DNA from: Streptomyces sp. Y2F8-2
GTDB lineage: Bacteria > Actinomycetota > Actinomycetes > Streptomycetales > Streptomycetaceae
NCBI RefSeq assembly: GCF_014905555.1
Contig: NZ_BNGS01000002.1
Coordinates: forward strand, 744,001 to 808,000
DNA length: 64,000 nt
Direction: 5' to 3'
Shown here: in pieces, positions 47,511-56,001 of the stretch
How the letters are laid out: each line of letters starts with the position of its first letter
Numbering within the stretch: position 1 is the stretch's first letter
The notes under the pieces: model-generated
Seen by the model: the letters and a program-made list of their open reading frames with translations, nothing else
Database searches by the model: none
What the model was told of the DNA's origin: nothing
Program-made: the position numbers and the translations under genes

Positions 47511-48338
47511 TCACCTCCCCCGCCACTTGGGCGCCCGTTTCTCCGAGAAGGCCGCGTGGAACTCCGCGTAGTCCTCGCTGTTCATCAGCAGGGCCTGGGT
47601 CGCCGCGTCCAGTTCCACCGATGCCGCGAGCGGCATGTCCAGTTCGGCCGTGAGGAGGGCCTTGGTCTGGGCGTACGCCAGCGCCGGGCCGTCGGCCAGG
47701 CGGCGGGCCAGCGCCTTTGCCGCCTCGTCGGCGCCGCCCTCCTGCGTCAGCTCGCTGATCAGGCCGATCCGCTCGGCCTCGGCCGCCCGCACCGGCTCGC
47801 CCAGCATGAGCAGCCGGGTCGCGTGGCCGAGCCCGACCACCCGGGGCAGCAGATACGCGGCCCCCATGTCACCGCCGGAGAGCCCGACCCTGGTGAAGAG
47901 GAACTGGAAGCGCGCGGTGGGGTCCGCCACGCGGAAGTCGGCGGCCAGGGCGAGGACGGCGCCCGCGCCCGCGGCCACCCCGTGCACCGCCGCGATCACC
48001 GGGAACGGGCACTCCCGCAGGGCCCGTACGACCTGCCCGGTCATCCGGTTGAAGTCCAGCAACTGGGCCGTGTCCATGGACAGCGTGGCGCCGATGATCT
48101 CGTCCACGTCTCCGCCCGAGCAGAAGCCGCGTCCCTCGCCGCCCAGGACCAGGGCGCGTACGGACCTCTCCCGGGACAGTTCGGCGAGCAGGTCGCGCAG
48201 GTCGGCGTAGGCGCCGAAGGTGAGCGCGTTGATTTTTCCGGGGCGGGCCAGGGTGACCGTGGCGACCCCGTTGTCGTGGACGCACCGCACATGGCGCCAG
48301 TCGGAGGTGCGGGCGGCGGAGCCGGTGAAGGGACTCAT
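47511..48338 (-). CDS. Enoyl-CoA hydratase/isomerase family protein
   Basis: 275 residues; ATG 48338 with AGGAGG 9 nt upstream. Crotonase fold with the oxyanion-hole segments ALVLGGEGRGFCSGGDVDE and HGVAAGAGAVLALAADFRVA. At the second catalytic position it has TRVGLSGGDMGAAYLLPRVV, where classical hydratases have a Glu, so it may be an isomerase or ring-modifying variant. First gene of the minus-strand operon with the fused flavoenzyme, fitting a beta-oxidation-like step after ring reduction. Confidence 0.9.
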   Translation of the reverse strand: MSPFTGSAARTSDWRHVRCVHDNGVATVTLARPGKINALTFGAYADLRDLLAELSRERSVRALVLGGEGRGFCSGGDVDEIIGATLSMDTAQLLDFNRMTGQVVRALRECPFPVIAAVHGVAAGAGAVLALAADFRVADPTARFQFLFTRVGLSGGDMGAAYLLPRVVGLGHATRLLMLGEPVRAAEAERIGLISELTQEGGADEAAKALARRLADGPALAYAQTKALLTAELDMPLAASVELDAATQALLMNSEDYAEFHAAFSEKRAPKWRGR

Positions 48339-48625
48339 GACGTGCGGCCTCCTCGGACGGGGGCGGCGGTCCTCGCTGCTGCTCTGTCATGAAGTTATCA
48401 CTGATTCGTGACTGTCGTCATGAGTGCGCGATACGAGGGCTCGGCGGCCCGGCTGTCACACCTTCTCGACAGGCCGGTAACGGCAGGCGCCGGCATGCAC
48501 GACGGGCCATCGGTACGGGTAGGCAGTCGGCGCCGGGGTCGACGACGCCCCGGCGAATCCCGCCGACCGCCCCGCAGGGGGCGCGCCGTACGATGCCCTT
48601 TGTTGAAAGCAGGACCGCCTGCGCC

Positions 48626-49075
48626 ATGAACGGACCCGCCTTGTACGAATCCCCCGCACTCGCCTCCTGGCGCATCGCCCTGCCGCACACCACCGCCGCC
48701 GTGCCCGTCGCCCGCGCGCTGGTCCGTACGGCGCTGGCGGAGCTGGAGCACGCGGCCGACAGCGACACCGCGGAGCTGCTGACCGCGGAACTGGTCGCGA
48801 ACGCCGTGGAGCACACCGCGGGGGACGGGCCGATCGAGCTGGTCGTGGAGCTGCTGCCGACCGGCTGCACGGTGGAGGTGCACGACCCGGACCCCGCGCC
48901 GCCCGGCCACCTCACCCACCCGCTCCCGGTGGCCCCCGACCCCTGGCAGGAGCACGGCCGGGGGCTGTTGCTGATCCGCGCGCTCAGCTCGTCCTGCGGG
49001 CACCGCCCCACCGAGTCCGGCAAGGCGGTGTGGTTCAGACTGCCTGTGGTTCCCGCTCAGCGGCGTCCGCTGTGA
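48626..49075 (+). CDS. Anti-sigma-type HATPase (serine kinase-like)
   Basis: 149 residues from the ATG at 48626; an in-frame ATG at 48593 is an alternative and neither has a clear ribosome site. HATPase_c features of the RsbW-like family: TAELVANAVEHTAGDG (N-box), VEVHDPDPAPP (G1) and EHGRGLLLIRALS (G2). Its 3' end overlaps the convergent permease gene by 41 bp, with both stops intact. No sigma factor or STAS partner is adjacent. Confidence 0.82.
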   Translation: MNGPALYESPALASWRIALPHTTAAVPVARALVRTALAELEHAADSDTAELLTAELVANAVEHTAGDGPIELVVELLPTGCTVEVHDPDPAPPGHLTHPLPVAPDPWQEHGRGLLLIRALSSSCGHRPTESGKAVWFRLPVVPAQRRPL

Positions 49076-50489
49076 CGGCCCCGGCCGTGAGCCGGGAGTG
49101 CCGGCGCCCGTAGAGGGCGTACACGAGGGAGCCGACCGCGAGGAACACCGCGAACTGTGCCCAGGTCGCCCAGCCCGTCTCGTACATCAGGTACAGGCAG
49201 AAGCCGACGCCGAGCAGCGGCATCACCGGGTAGAGCGGCACGCGGAAGCTGCGGGCGAGGCCCGGTTCACGACGGCGCAGCGCGATCACGGCCACATTGA
49301 CCACCGCCATCGTGGCGAGCGTGCCGATGGTGCACAGGTTGACCACCGAGTCGAGCGAGGCGAAGGCCGCCGGGATCGCGAAGACGATCGCGACGATCAG
49401 GGTGCCGCCGACCGGCGTCGAGGTCCTCGGCGAGACCCGTTCGAAGATGCGCGGGATGAGCCCGTCGCGCGCCATGGACATGAGGATGCGGGTCTGGCCG
49501 TACATCACGGCGAGCACGACCGAGGCGATGGCGACGACCGCGCCGAAGGCGATGACACCGCCGCCGACCGTGGAGCCGGTGACCTGGTTGACGACGTACG
49601 ACAGCGCGGCGGGCCGGCCGCCGACCGCGGGCCCGCCGATGGCGCCGATCGCGGCGAGCGCGACCGCGCAGTACAGCAGGGTGACCAGTCCGATGCAGAC
49701 CAGGATCGCGACGGGAATGTCGCGCCGCGGGTTCCGGGCCTCCTCACCGGCGGTGGTGATCGCGTCGAAGCCGATGTACGAGAAGAAGGCGGCCGTGGTG
49801 CCCGCGCCGATGCCGCCGAGGCCGGCCGGCGCGAACGGCGTCAGGTTGCCGTGCTTGAAGGCGGTGAACCCGATGGCGCAGAAGGCGACCAGGATCGCGA
49901 GCTTGAGGACGGCCATGGCGGCGGTGGCCCGTGCGCTCTCGCGCACGCCGCGCACGAGGAGGACGCAGGCCAGGGCGATGACGATCACGGCCGGCAGGTT
50001 GACGATCCCGCCGTCGCCGGGTCCGGCGGAGAGCGCGGCGGGCAGCTCCCATCCGGTGAGACTGTGCAGCAGCTCGTTGACGTACTGGCTCCAGCCGACC
50101 GCGACGGCCGACACGGACACGCCGTACTCCAGGAGCAGGCACCAGCCGACGAGGAAGGCCGTCCCCTCGCCCAGCCCGGCGTAGGCGAAGGAGTACGACG
50201 ACCCGGAGACCGGAATGGCGCCGCCCAGCTCGGCGAAGGCGAACGCGGTGAACACGCAGGTCAGCGCGGCGAGCACAAAGGAGACGACGACGCCGGGCCC
50301 GGCCTGGGCGACCGAGTCGGACAGTCCGACGAAGATGCCGGTGCCGACGATCGCGCCGATGCCGAAGCAGACGAGCTGGAACAGGCCCATGTGGCGCTTG
50401 AGGCCGTGCCCGGCGAGATCGGTACCGGCCTCGGCGACGAGCAGCTCGGGGGACTTGATGCGGAACGGGTTGGCAGGGCTGCCGGGCAT
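49035..50489 (-). CDS. APC-family amino-acid permease
   Basis: 484 residues from the ATG at 50489 (GTG 50546 would add 19). About 12 transmembrane helices after a polar N-terminus (FRIKSPELLVAEAGTDLAGH). First-helix motif CFGIGAIVGTGIFVGL, central loop TTAGEEARNPRRDIPVAI, late loop YGQTRILMSMARDGLIPRIF. Cationic amino-acid-type transporter. It sits 200 nt downstream of argF/arcA on the same strand, so arginine or ornithine transport is a reasonable guess, although the tandem repeat array lies in between. Related to the permease at 2316-3839. Confidence 0.9.
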   Translation of the reverse strand: MPGSPANPFRIKSPELLVAEAGTDLAGHGLKRHMGLFQLVCFGIGAIVGTGIFVGLSDSVAQAGPGVVVSFVLAALTCVFTAFAFAELGGAIPVSGSSYSFAYAGLGEGTAFLVGWCLLLEYGVSVSAVAVGWSQYVNELLHSLTGWELPAALSAGPGDGGIVNLPAVIVIALACVLLVRGVRESARATAAMAVLKLAILVAFCAIGFTAFKHGNLTPFAPAGLGGIGAGTTAAFFSYIGFDAITTAGEEARNPRRDIPVAILVCIGLVTLLYCAVALAAIGAIGGPAVGGRPAALSYVVNQVTGSTVGGGVIAFGAVVAIASVVLAVMYGQTRILMSMARDGLIPRIFERVSPRTSTPVGGTLIVAIVFAIPAAFASLDSVVNLCTIGTLATMAVVNVAVIALRRREPGLARSFRVPLYPVMPLLGVGFCLYLMYETGWATWAQFAVFLAVGSLVYALYGRRHSRLTAGAVTADAAEREPQAV

Positions 50490-50620
50490 ACGGGTGGTGC
50501 TCTTTTCAGTGGTGGGGCGCGACCGGGTGGGCCGCTCGACGGGCACGGAACGGGTGGTTCCGGGTCCGCCGGAGATCGTACGGGAGGGTGCGGGACTTGC
50601 GCTGTGGCCGCCGTCGCAGC

Positions 50621-50705
50621 CGGTCAGGCGAAGGATCCGGTCAGGCGAAGGATCCGGTCAGGCGAAGGATCGGGTCAGGCGAAGGATCCGGTCAGGCGAG
50701 GGTCG
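50621..50705. repeat. 17-bp tandem repeat at the argF 3' end
   Basis: Five head-to-tail copies of CGGTCAGGCGAAGGATC (50621-50637 onwards, period 17), the fourth with one change and the fifth diverged. The fifth copy contains the argF stop codon (50692-50694), so the array looks like expansion of the gene's own 3' end. Confidence 0.9.
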
Positions 50706-51699
50706 CGACGAGGACCGCCTTGATGGTGTGCATCCGGTTCTCCGCCTCGTCGAAGACGACGGAGTGCCCGGACTCGAAGACCTCGTCGGTGACCTCCAGC
50801 TCGGTGAGGCCGTGCCGCTCGTGGATCTCGCGGCCGACGGCGGTGCCGAGGTCGTGGAAGGCCGGCAGGCAGTGCAGGAACCTCACCGAGTCGTTGCCGG
50901 TGGCCCGCAGCACGTCCATGGTCACCGCGTACGGGCCGAGCAGCTCGATGCGCTCGTCCCACACCTCCTTGGGCTCACCCATCGACACCCACACGTCGGT
51001 GGCGACGAAGTCGGCGCCGCGCACGCCCTCCTTCACGTCCTCGGTGAGCGTGATCCGGGCGCCGGAGTCCTCGGCGAGCCGCTGGGCCGCCTCGACGACG
51101 GCCTGGTCCGGCCACAGCACCCGGGGTCCGACGATGCGGACGTCCATCCCGAGCAGGGCGCCGGTGACGAGGTAGGAGTTGCCCATGTTGTTGCGGGCGT
51201 CCCCCAGGTAGGCGTAGGCGATCTCCGTCAGCGGCTTGTCGCAGTGCTCGGTCATGGTGAGCACGTCGGCGAGCATCTGGGTGGGGTGCCACTCGTCGGT
51301 GAGGCCGTTGTAGACGGGGACCCCGGCATGCGCGGCCAGCTCCTCGACGATGTCCTGACCGTGTCCGCGGTACTCGATGGCGTCGAACATCCGGCCGAGG
51401 ACGCGCGCGGTGTCCTTGACGGACTCCTTGTGCCCGATCTGGGAGCCCGCGGGGTCCAGGTAGGTGGTGTGGGCACCCTGGTCGGCGGCGGCCACCTCGA
51501 ACGCGCAGCGCGTACGCGTCGAGGTCTTCTCGAAGACGAGCGCGATGTTCTTCCCCGTCAGGTACCGCGTCTCGGTCCCGGCCTTCTTGGCCGCCTTCAG
51601 CTCGGCGGCCAGCTCGATCAGACCACGGAACTCCTCGGCGCTGAAGTCCAGCTCCTTGAGGAAGTGGCGTCCGGCGAGGGCGGTCGGGACTGTCGCCAT
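50692..51699 (-). CDS. argF: Ornithine carbamoyltransferase
   Basis: Cytoplasmic enzyme interconverting ornithine plus carbamoyl phosphate and citrulline. 335 residues from the ATG at 51699 (GGAG 7 nt upstream). Carbamoyl-phosphate motif STRTR (60-64), the ornithine loop HCLPAFHD and DVWVSMG are present. Next to arginine deiminase it may work catabolically (ArcB); sequence alone does not separate the two roles. TCTATACG direct repeats (51754-51761 and 51774-51781), 20 bp apart, lie in its promoter region. Confidence 0.95.
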   Translation of the reverse strand: MATVPTALAGRHFLKELDFSAEEFRGLIELAAELKAAKKAGTETRYLTGKNIALVFEKTSTRTRCAFEVAAADQGAHTTYLDPAGSQIGHKESVKDTARVLGRMFDAIEYRGHGQDIVEELAAHAGVPVYNGLTDEWHPTQMLADVLTMTEHCDKPLTEIAYAYLGDARNNMGNSYLVTGALLGMDVRIVGPRVLWPDQAVVEAAQRLAEDSGARITLTEDVKEGVRGADFVATDVWVSMGEPKEVWDERIELLGPYAVTMDVLRATGNDSVRFLHCLPAFHDLGTAVGREIHERHGLTELEVTDEVFESGHSVVFDEAENRMHTIKAVLVATLA

Positions 51700-51794
51700 G
51701 GGGGCGCTCCAGAAGTACGAGGGGACGGGGACGAACACGGGAACGAATGGAAGTCTATACGACGCCCCACATTTCTATACGGAGCCTGGTTCTT

Positions 51795-53024
51795 TCACCC
51801 ACCCACGCGGTCCCTCTCCACCGGGCAGCTCATGCACCGAGGGCCACCCCGTCCCCTCCCCAGCTCACTCCCCGGGATCTCGATCACTTCGATCCCCCGC
51901 TTGCGCAGATGCGTGTTGGTGGTGGAGTTCCGCTCGTAGGCGATGACGACCCCCGGCTCCACCGCCAGGACGTTGCACCCGTCGTCCCACTGCTCCCGCT
52001 CGGCCGCGTGCACGTCCTGCGTGGCGGTCAGCACCCGGATCTCGCTGAGCCCCAGCGCGGCGGCGATCGCCCGGTGCATGTGCTCCGGCGGATGATCGGT
52101 GACCTTCAGCTCCTTGTCCCCGGCGCCGGGCTCGATCGTGTAGGAGCGGAGCATGCCGAGCCCCGCGTACTGGGTGAACGTGTCGCCGTCGACCATGGTC
52201 ATCACCGTGTCGAGGTGCATGAAGGCGCGGCTCTTCGGCATGTCGAGCGCGACGATGGTCCGGGCCGACCCGGCGGCGAAGAGCTTGGTCGCGAGCATCT
52301 CGACGGCCTGGGGCGTGGTCCGTTCGCTCATGCCGATGAGCACCGCGCCGTTGCCGATGACGAGCACGTCGCCGCCCTCGATGGTGGACGGGTAGTCGGA
52401 CTGGCCCTCGGACCAGAGGTGGAAGTCCTCGTCACGGAACAGCGGGTGGTGCCGGTAGATCGCCTCGAAGTGCACGGTCTCGCGCTGACGAGCGGGCCAG
52501 CGCATGGCGTTGATGGAGACCCCGTCGTAGATCCAGGCGGAGGTGTCGCGTGTGAACAGGTGACTGGGGAGGGGCCACAGGAGGAAGTCGTCGAGTTCCA
52601 TCACATGGAACCGCACGGAGGTCGGCTCCGGATGCGCGTCGAGGAACTCCCGCTTGGTCATGCCGCCGACGAGCGCCTCGGCGAGCTCCGCGGAGGGCAG
52701 GGCGTCGAAGGTGGCGCGGAGGTGGTCGGTGGCGAGCGGACCGTACTCCTTCTCGTCGAAGACACGGTCCAGGACCAGGGACCGGGCCGCCGGGATGTCG
52801 AGGGCCTCGGTGAGCAGGTCACCGAAGAGATGCACGGTCACCCCGCGGTCGCGCAGCACGTCGGCGAACCCGTCGTGCTCCGCGCGCGCCCGCCGTACCC
52901 ACAGCACGTCGTCGAAGAGGAGCGCGTCCTTGTTGCTCGGGGTGAGCCTTTTGAGCTCGAGATCGGGCCGGTGCAGAATGACGCGCCGCAGCCGCCCGGC
53001 CTCGGAATCGACGTGGAATCCCAT
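51795..53024 (-). CDS. arcA: Arginine deiminase
   Basis: Hydrolyses arginine to citrulline and ammonia. 409 residues from the ATG at 53024. Guanidino-group-modifying fold with [66 protein letters not shown] and the catalytic Cys in GGPRCMSCP (Cys397). Followed 95 nt later by ornithine carbamoyltransferase, so the first two steps of the deiminase pathway are together; a carbamate kinase gene is not seen. An array of 16-bp repeats lies just upstream of its start. Confidence 0.95.
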   Translation of the reverse strand: MGFHVDSEAGRLRRVILHRPDLELKRLTPSNKDALLFDDVLWVRRARAEHDGFADVLRDRGVTVHLFGDLLTEALDIPAARSLVLDRVFDEKEYGPLATDHLRATFDALPSAELAEALVGGMTKREFLDAHPEPTSVRFHVMELDDFLLWPLPSHLFTRDTSAWIYDGVSINAMRWPARQRETVHFEAIYRHHPLFRDEDFHLWSEGQSDYPSTIEGGDVLVIGNGAVLIGMSERTTPQAVEMLATKLFAAGSARTIVALDMPKSRAFMHLDTVMTMVDGDTFTQYAGLGMLRSYTIEPGAGDKELKVTDHPPEHMHRAIAAALGLSEIRVLTATQDVHAAEREQWDDGCNVLAVEPGVVIAYERNSTTNTHLRKRGIEVIEIPGSELGRGRGGPRCMSCPVERDRVGG

Positions 53025-53082
53025 GCCTCCATCCTGACCATTCGGGCACGCGTTCACCCCTCGTTCGCGCTGAATCGGACCG

Positions 53083-53372
53083 ATACCGTTTCGGAGCGAT
53101 ACCCGATTCCGGCCGACACCGACTCGGGCCGAGACCCGATTCGGGCCGAGACCCGATTCGGGCCGACACCGACTCGGACGGACACCCGACTCGGACCGCT
53201 ACCGACTCCGGCCGGCACCGACTCGGACCGCTACCGACTCGGACCGCTACCGACTCCGACCGACACCGACTCCGACCGCTACCGACTCCGGCCGACACCG
53301 ACTCCGACCGCTACCGACTCCGGCCGACACCGACTCCGGCCGACACCGACTCCGGCCGACACCGACTCGGGG
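53083..53372. repeat. 16-bp minisatellite array upstream of arcA
   Basis: About 18 units of 16 bp, for example CCGACACCGACTCCGG and CGGACCGCTACCGACT, with variants sharing CCGA-C-CCGACTC. The unit is not a multiple of three and lies between the arcA start and the pnkp stop, so it is non-coding. Right-hand units are the most homogeneous. 53373-53457 holds nothing evident. Confidence 0.9.
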
Positions 53373-53457
53373 CGGCTGGATCGGGGCCCCGCGGCACGGG
53401 CCGGGGCTGGTGCCCCGGTCCCGGCCCCGGCCGCCCCTTGCCGGCGGCGGTCGCGTC

Positions 53458-56001
53458 TCACAGGCGGGGGTCCACCGGCTCCGACTCCAGGGCCAGCACC
53501 GCGAACACCGCCTCGTGCACCCGCCACAGCGGTTCGCCCTCCGCCAGGCGGTCCAGGGCCTCGAGGCCCAGGGCGTACTCGCGGATCGCCAGGGAGCGCT
53601 TGTGGTTCAGGAACCTCTGGCGGAGCCGGGCGAGGTTGTCCGGGCGCGTGTACTCCGGGCCGTAGATGATCCGGAGGTACTCGCGGCCACGGCACTTGAT
53701 GCCCGGCTGCACCAGGCGGCCGGCCGTGCTGCGGACCAGCGCCTGGACGGGCTTGACGACCATGCCCTCGCCACCCCGGCCCGTCATCTCCAGCCACCAG
53801 TCGACCCCCGCCCGCACCGACTCCGGGTCGCCGGTGTCGACGTACAGACGGCGAGTCGTCTGCAGCAGGCCGGTTCCGTCGTGCTCGACCAGGCGGTCGA
53901 GCAGCGCCAGCTGCTCGTCGTGCGGCACGGCCGCGAGACTGCGGCCCTGCACCGCCAGCAGCTGGAACGGGGCCAGGCGGACGCCTTCCAGACCGTCCGT
54001 CGACCAGCAGTAGCGGCGGTAGGCCGCCGTGAAGGCCGCCGCGTCGGCAGCACGTTCGCGCTGGCGGTCCAGCAGGCCGGCGACGTCGACGCCCCGGGCC
54101 GCCGCGCCCTCCAGCGCGGCCAGCGCGCCCGGGAACGCGGCACCGGACGCGGCGCCCACCGCCGCGTACTGACCGCGCAGCAGTCCCGACGCCTTCAGCG
54201 ACCACGGCATCAGCTCCGCGTCCAGCAGCAGCCAGTCCGTCCCGAGTTCCTCCCACAGACCCGCGGCGCCGATCGCCGTGCGCAGCCGACCGAGGATCTG
54301 CTCCGTCACCGACTCGTCGTCGAAGAACGGGCGGCCCGTGCGCGTGTAGAGCGAACCCGTCGGGCCGGCGACACCGAAGCGCTTGCCCGCCGCCTCCGCG
54401 TCCCGGCACACCAGGGCCACCGCCCGCGACCCCATGTGCTTCTCCTCGCACACGACCCGTGCGACCCCGTCCTCCCGGTACTGCGCGAAGGCCTCCTCCG
54501 GGTGCTCCAGGTAGCCCTCGACGCGCGAGGTGGCCGTGGGCGCCATGGTCGGCGGCAGGTACGGCAGCAGGCGTGGGTCCACCGCGAAGCGGCTCATGAC
54601 CTCCAGGGCCGCCGCCGCGTTCTCCTCGCGGACCGAGACCCGGCCCGCGTGCCGGGTCTCCACCACCCTGCGGCCGTGCACGTCCGCCAGGTCCAGCGGA
54701 CGGCCCTCGTGGCCGCCGGGCGCCTCGGTGGCCAGCGGCCGGGCCGGCTCGTACCAGACCCGCTCCGCCGGTACGTCGACCAGCTCCCGCTCGGGCCAGC
54801 GCAGCGCGGTCAACCTGCCGCCGAACACCGCGCCGGTGTCCAGGCAGATGGTGTTGTTCAGCCAGGTGGCCTGCGGGACCGGCGTGTGGCCGTACACCAC
54901 TGCCGCCCGGCCCCGGTAGTCCTCCGCCCACGGGTAGCGCACCGGCAGCCCGAACTCGTCCGTCTCCCCCGTCGTGTCGCCGTACAGCGCGTGCGAGCGG
55001 ACCCGGCCGGAGGTGCGGCCGTGGTACTTCTCGGGCAGACCCGCGTGGCAGACGACCAGCCTGCCGCCGTCGAGGACGTAGTGGCTGACCAGGCCGTCGA
55101 TGAACTCCCGTACCTCCTGCTTGAACTCCTCGCTCTCGCCCTCCATCTGCGCGACGGTCTCGGCGAGTCCGTGGGTGTGCTGGACGTTGCGGCCCTTGAG
55201 GTACCGCCCGTACTTGTTCTCGTGGTTGCCCGGCACGCACAACGCGTCGCCCGACTTCACCATCGACATCACGCGGCGCAGCACGCCCGGGCTGTCGGGG
55301 CCGCGGTCCACCAGGTCGCCGACGAAGACCGCCGTACGGCCCTCGGGGTGGACCCCGTCGACGTAGCCCAGCTTGCCGAGCAGCGCCTCCAGTTCCGAGG
55401 AGCAGCCGTGCACGTCGCCGATGATGTCGAAGGGGCCGGTGAGGTGGGTCAGGTCGTTGAAGCGCTTCTCGGTGACGACGGTCGCGTTCTCGACCTCCTC
55501 CACGCCCCGCAGGACGTGCACCTTGCGGAAGCCCTCGCGCTCCAGGTGCCTGAGCGAACGGCGCAGTTCGCGGGTGTGGCGCTGGATGACCCGGCGGGGC
55601 ATGTCCGCCCGGTCGGTGCGGGCCGCGTTGCGCTCGGCGCACACCTCCTCCGGTACGTCCAGCACGATCGCGATGGGCAGGACGTCGTACTGCTTGGCCA
55701 GGTCGATCAGCTGACGGCGGGCGTCCTGCTGCACGCTCGTCGCGTCCACGACGGTGCGACGGCCGGCCGCGAGGCGCTTGCCGGCGATGTAGTGCAGGAC
55801 GTCGAAGGCGTCCCGGGTGGCGCTCTGGTCGTTCTCGTCGTCGGACACCAGGCCGCGGCAGAAGTCGGAGGAGATGACCTCGGTCGGCTTGAAGTGCCTG
55901 CGGGCGAAGGTGGACTTGCCCGATCCGGAGGCGCCGATCAGCACCACGAGGGAGAGGTCGGTGACGGGCAGGGTGCGCCCCTTGGTCTCGGTCACGGTCA
56001 T
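53458..56001 (-). CDS. pnkp: Polynucleotide kinase-phosphatase-ligase (Pnkp, RNA repair)
   Basis: 847 residues; ATG 56001 overlaps the hen1 stop by 4 bp, with GGGGAGG 4 nt upstream. Three modules: 5'-OH kinase (Walker A GASGSGKST, 23-31), metallophosphoesterase 2',3'-phosphatase (about 180-460: DIIGDVHGCSSEL, FVGDLVDRGPDS, PGNHENKYG) and adenylyltransferase ligase (about 480-847, nucleotidyl Lys in EEKHMGSRA). In bacteria Pnkp heals and, with Hen1, seals cleaved tRNA. The length fits the family (about 840-870). Hen1 and Pnkp form a two-gene operon here. Confidence 0.95.
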   Translation of the reverse strand: MTVTETKGRTLPVTDLSLVVLIGASGSGKSTFARRHFKPTEVISSDFCRGLVSDDENDQSATRDAFDVLHYIAGKRLAAGRRTVVDATSVQQDARRQLIDLAKQYDVLPIAIVLDVPEEVCAERNAARTDRADMPRRVIQRHTRELRRSLRHLEREGFRKVHVLRGVEEVENATVVTEKRFNDLTHLTGPFDIIGDVHGCSSELEALLGKLGYVDGVHPEGRTAVFVGDLVDRGPDSPGVLRRVMSMVKSGDALCVPGNHENKYGRYLKGRNVQHTHGLAETVAQMEGESEEFKQEVREFIDGLVSHYVLDGGRLVVCHAGLPEKYHGRTSGRVRSHALYGDTTGETDEFGLPVRYPWAEDYRGRAAVVYGHTPVPQATWLNNTICLDTGAVFGGRLTALRWPERELVDVPAERVWYEPARPLATEAPGGHEGRPLDLADVHGRRVVETRHAGRVSVREENAAAALEVMSRFAVDPRLLPYLPPTMAPTATSRVEGYLEHPEEAFAQYREDGVARVVCEEKHMGSRAVALVCRDAEAAGKRFGVAGPTGSLYTRTGRPFFDDESVTEQILGRLRTAIGAAGLWEELGTDWLLLDAELMPWSLKASGLLRGQYAAVGAASGAAFPGALAALEGAAARGVDVAGLLDRQRERAADAAAFTAAYRRYCWSTDGLEGVRLAPFQLLAVQGRSLAAVPHDEQLALLDRLVEHDGTGLLQTTRRLYVDTGDPESVRAGVDWWLEMTGRGGEGMVVKPVQALVRSTAGRLVQPGIKCRGREYLRIIYGPEYTRPDNLARLRQRFLNHKRSLAIREYALGLEALDRLAEGEPLWRVHEAVFAVLALESEPVDPRL

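Noticed and set aside
50621..50705. Possible CRISPR or regulator-binding array
   Set aside because: Head-to-tail 17-bp copies without spacers, derived from the argF 3' end.
53083..53372. Possible CRISPR array
   Set aside because: Units abut without spacers and the period is 16 bp; it is a minisatellite.
51747..53669. Plus-strand frame of 640 codons across arcA and the minisatellite
   Set aside because: Opposite strand encodes intact arginine deiminase; the tail is a translation of 16-bp repeats.
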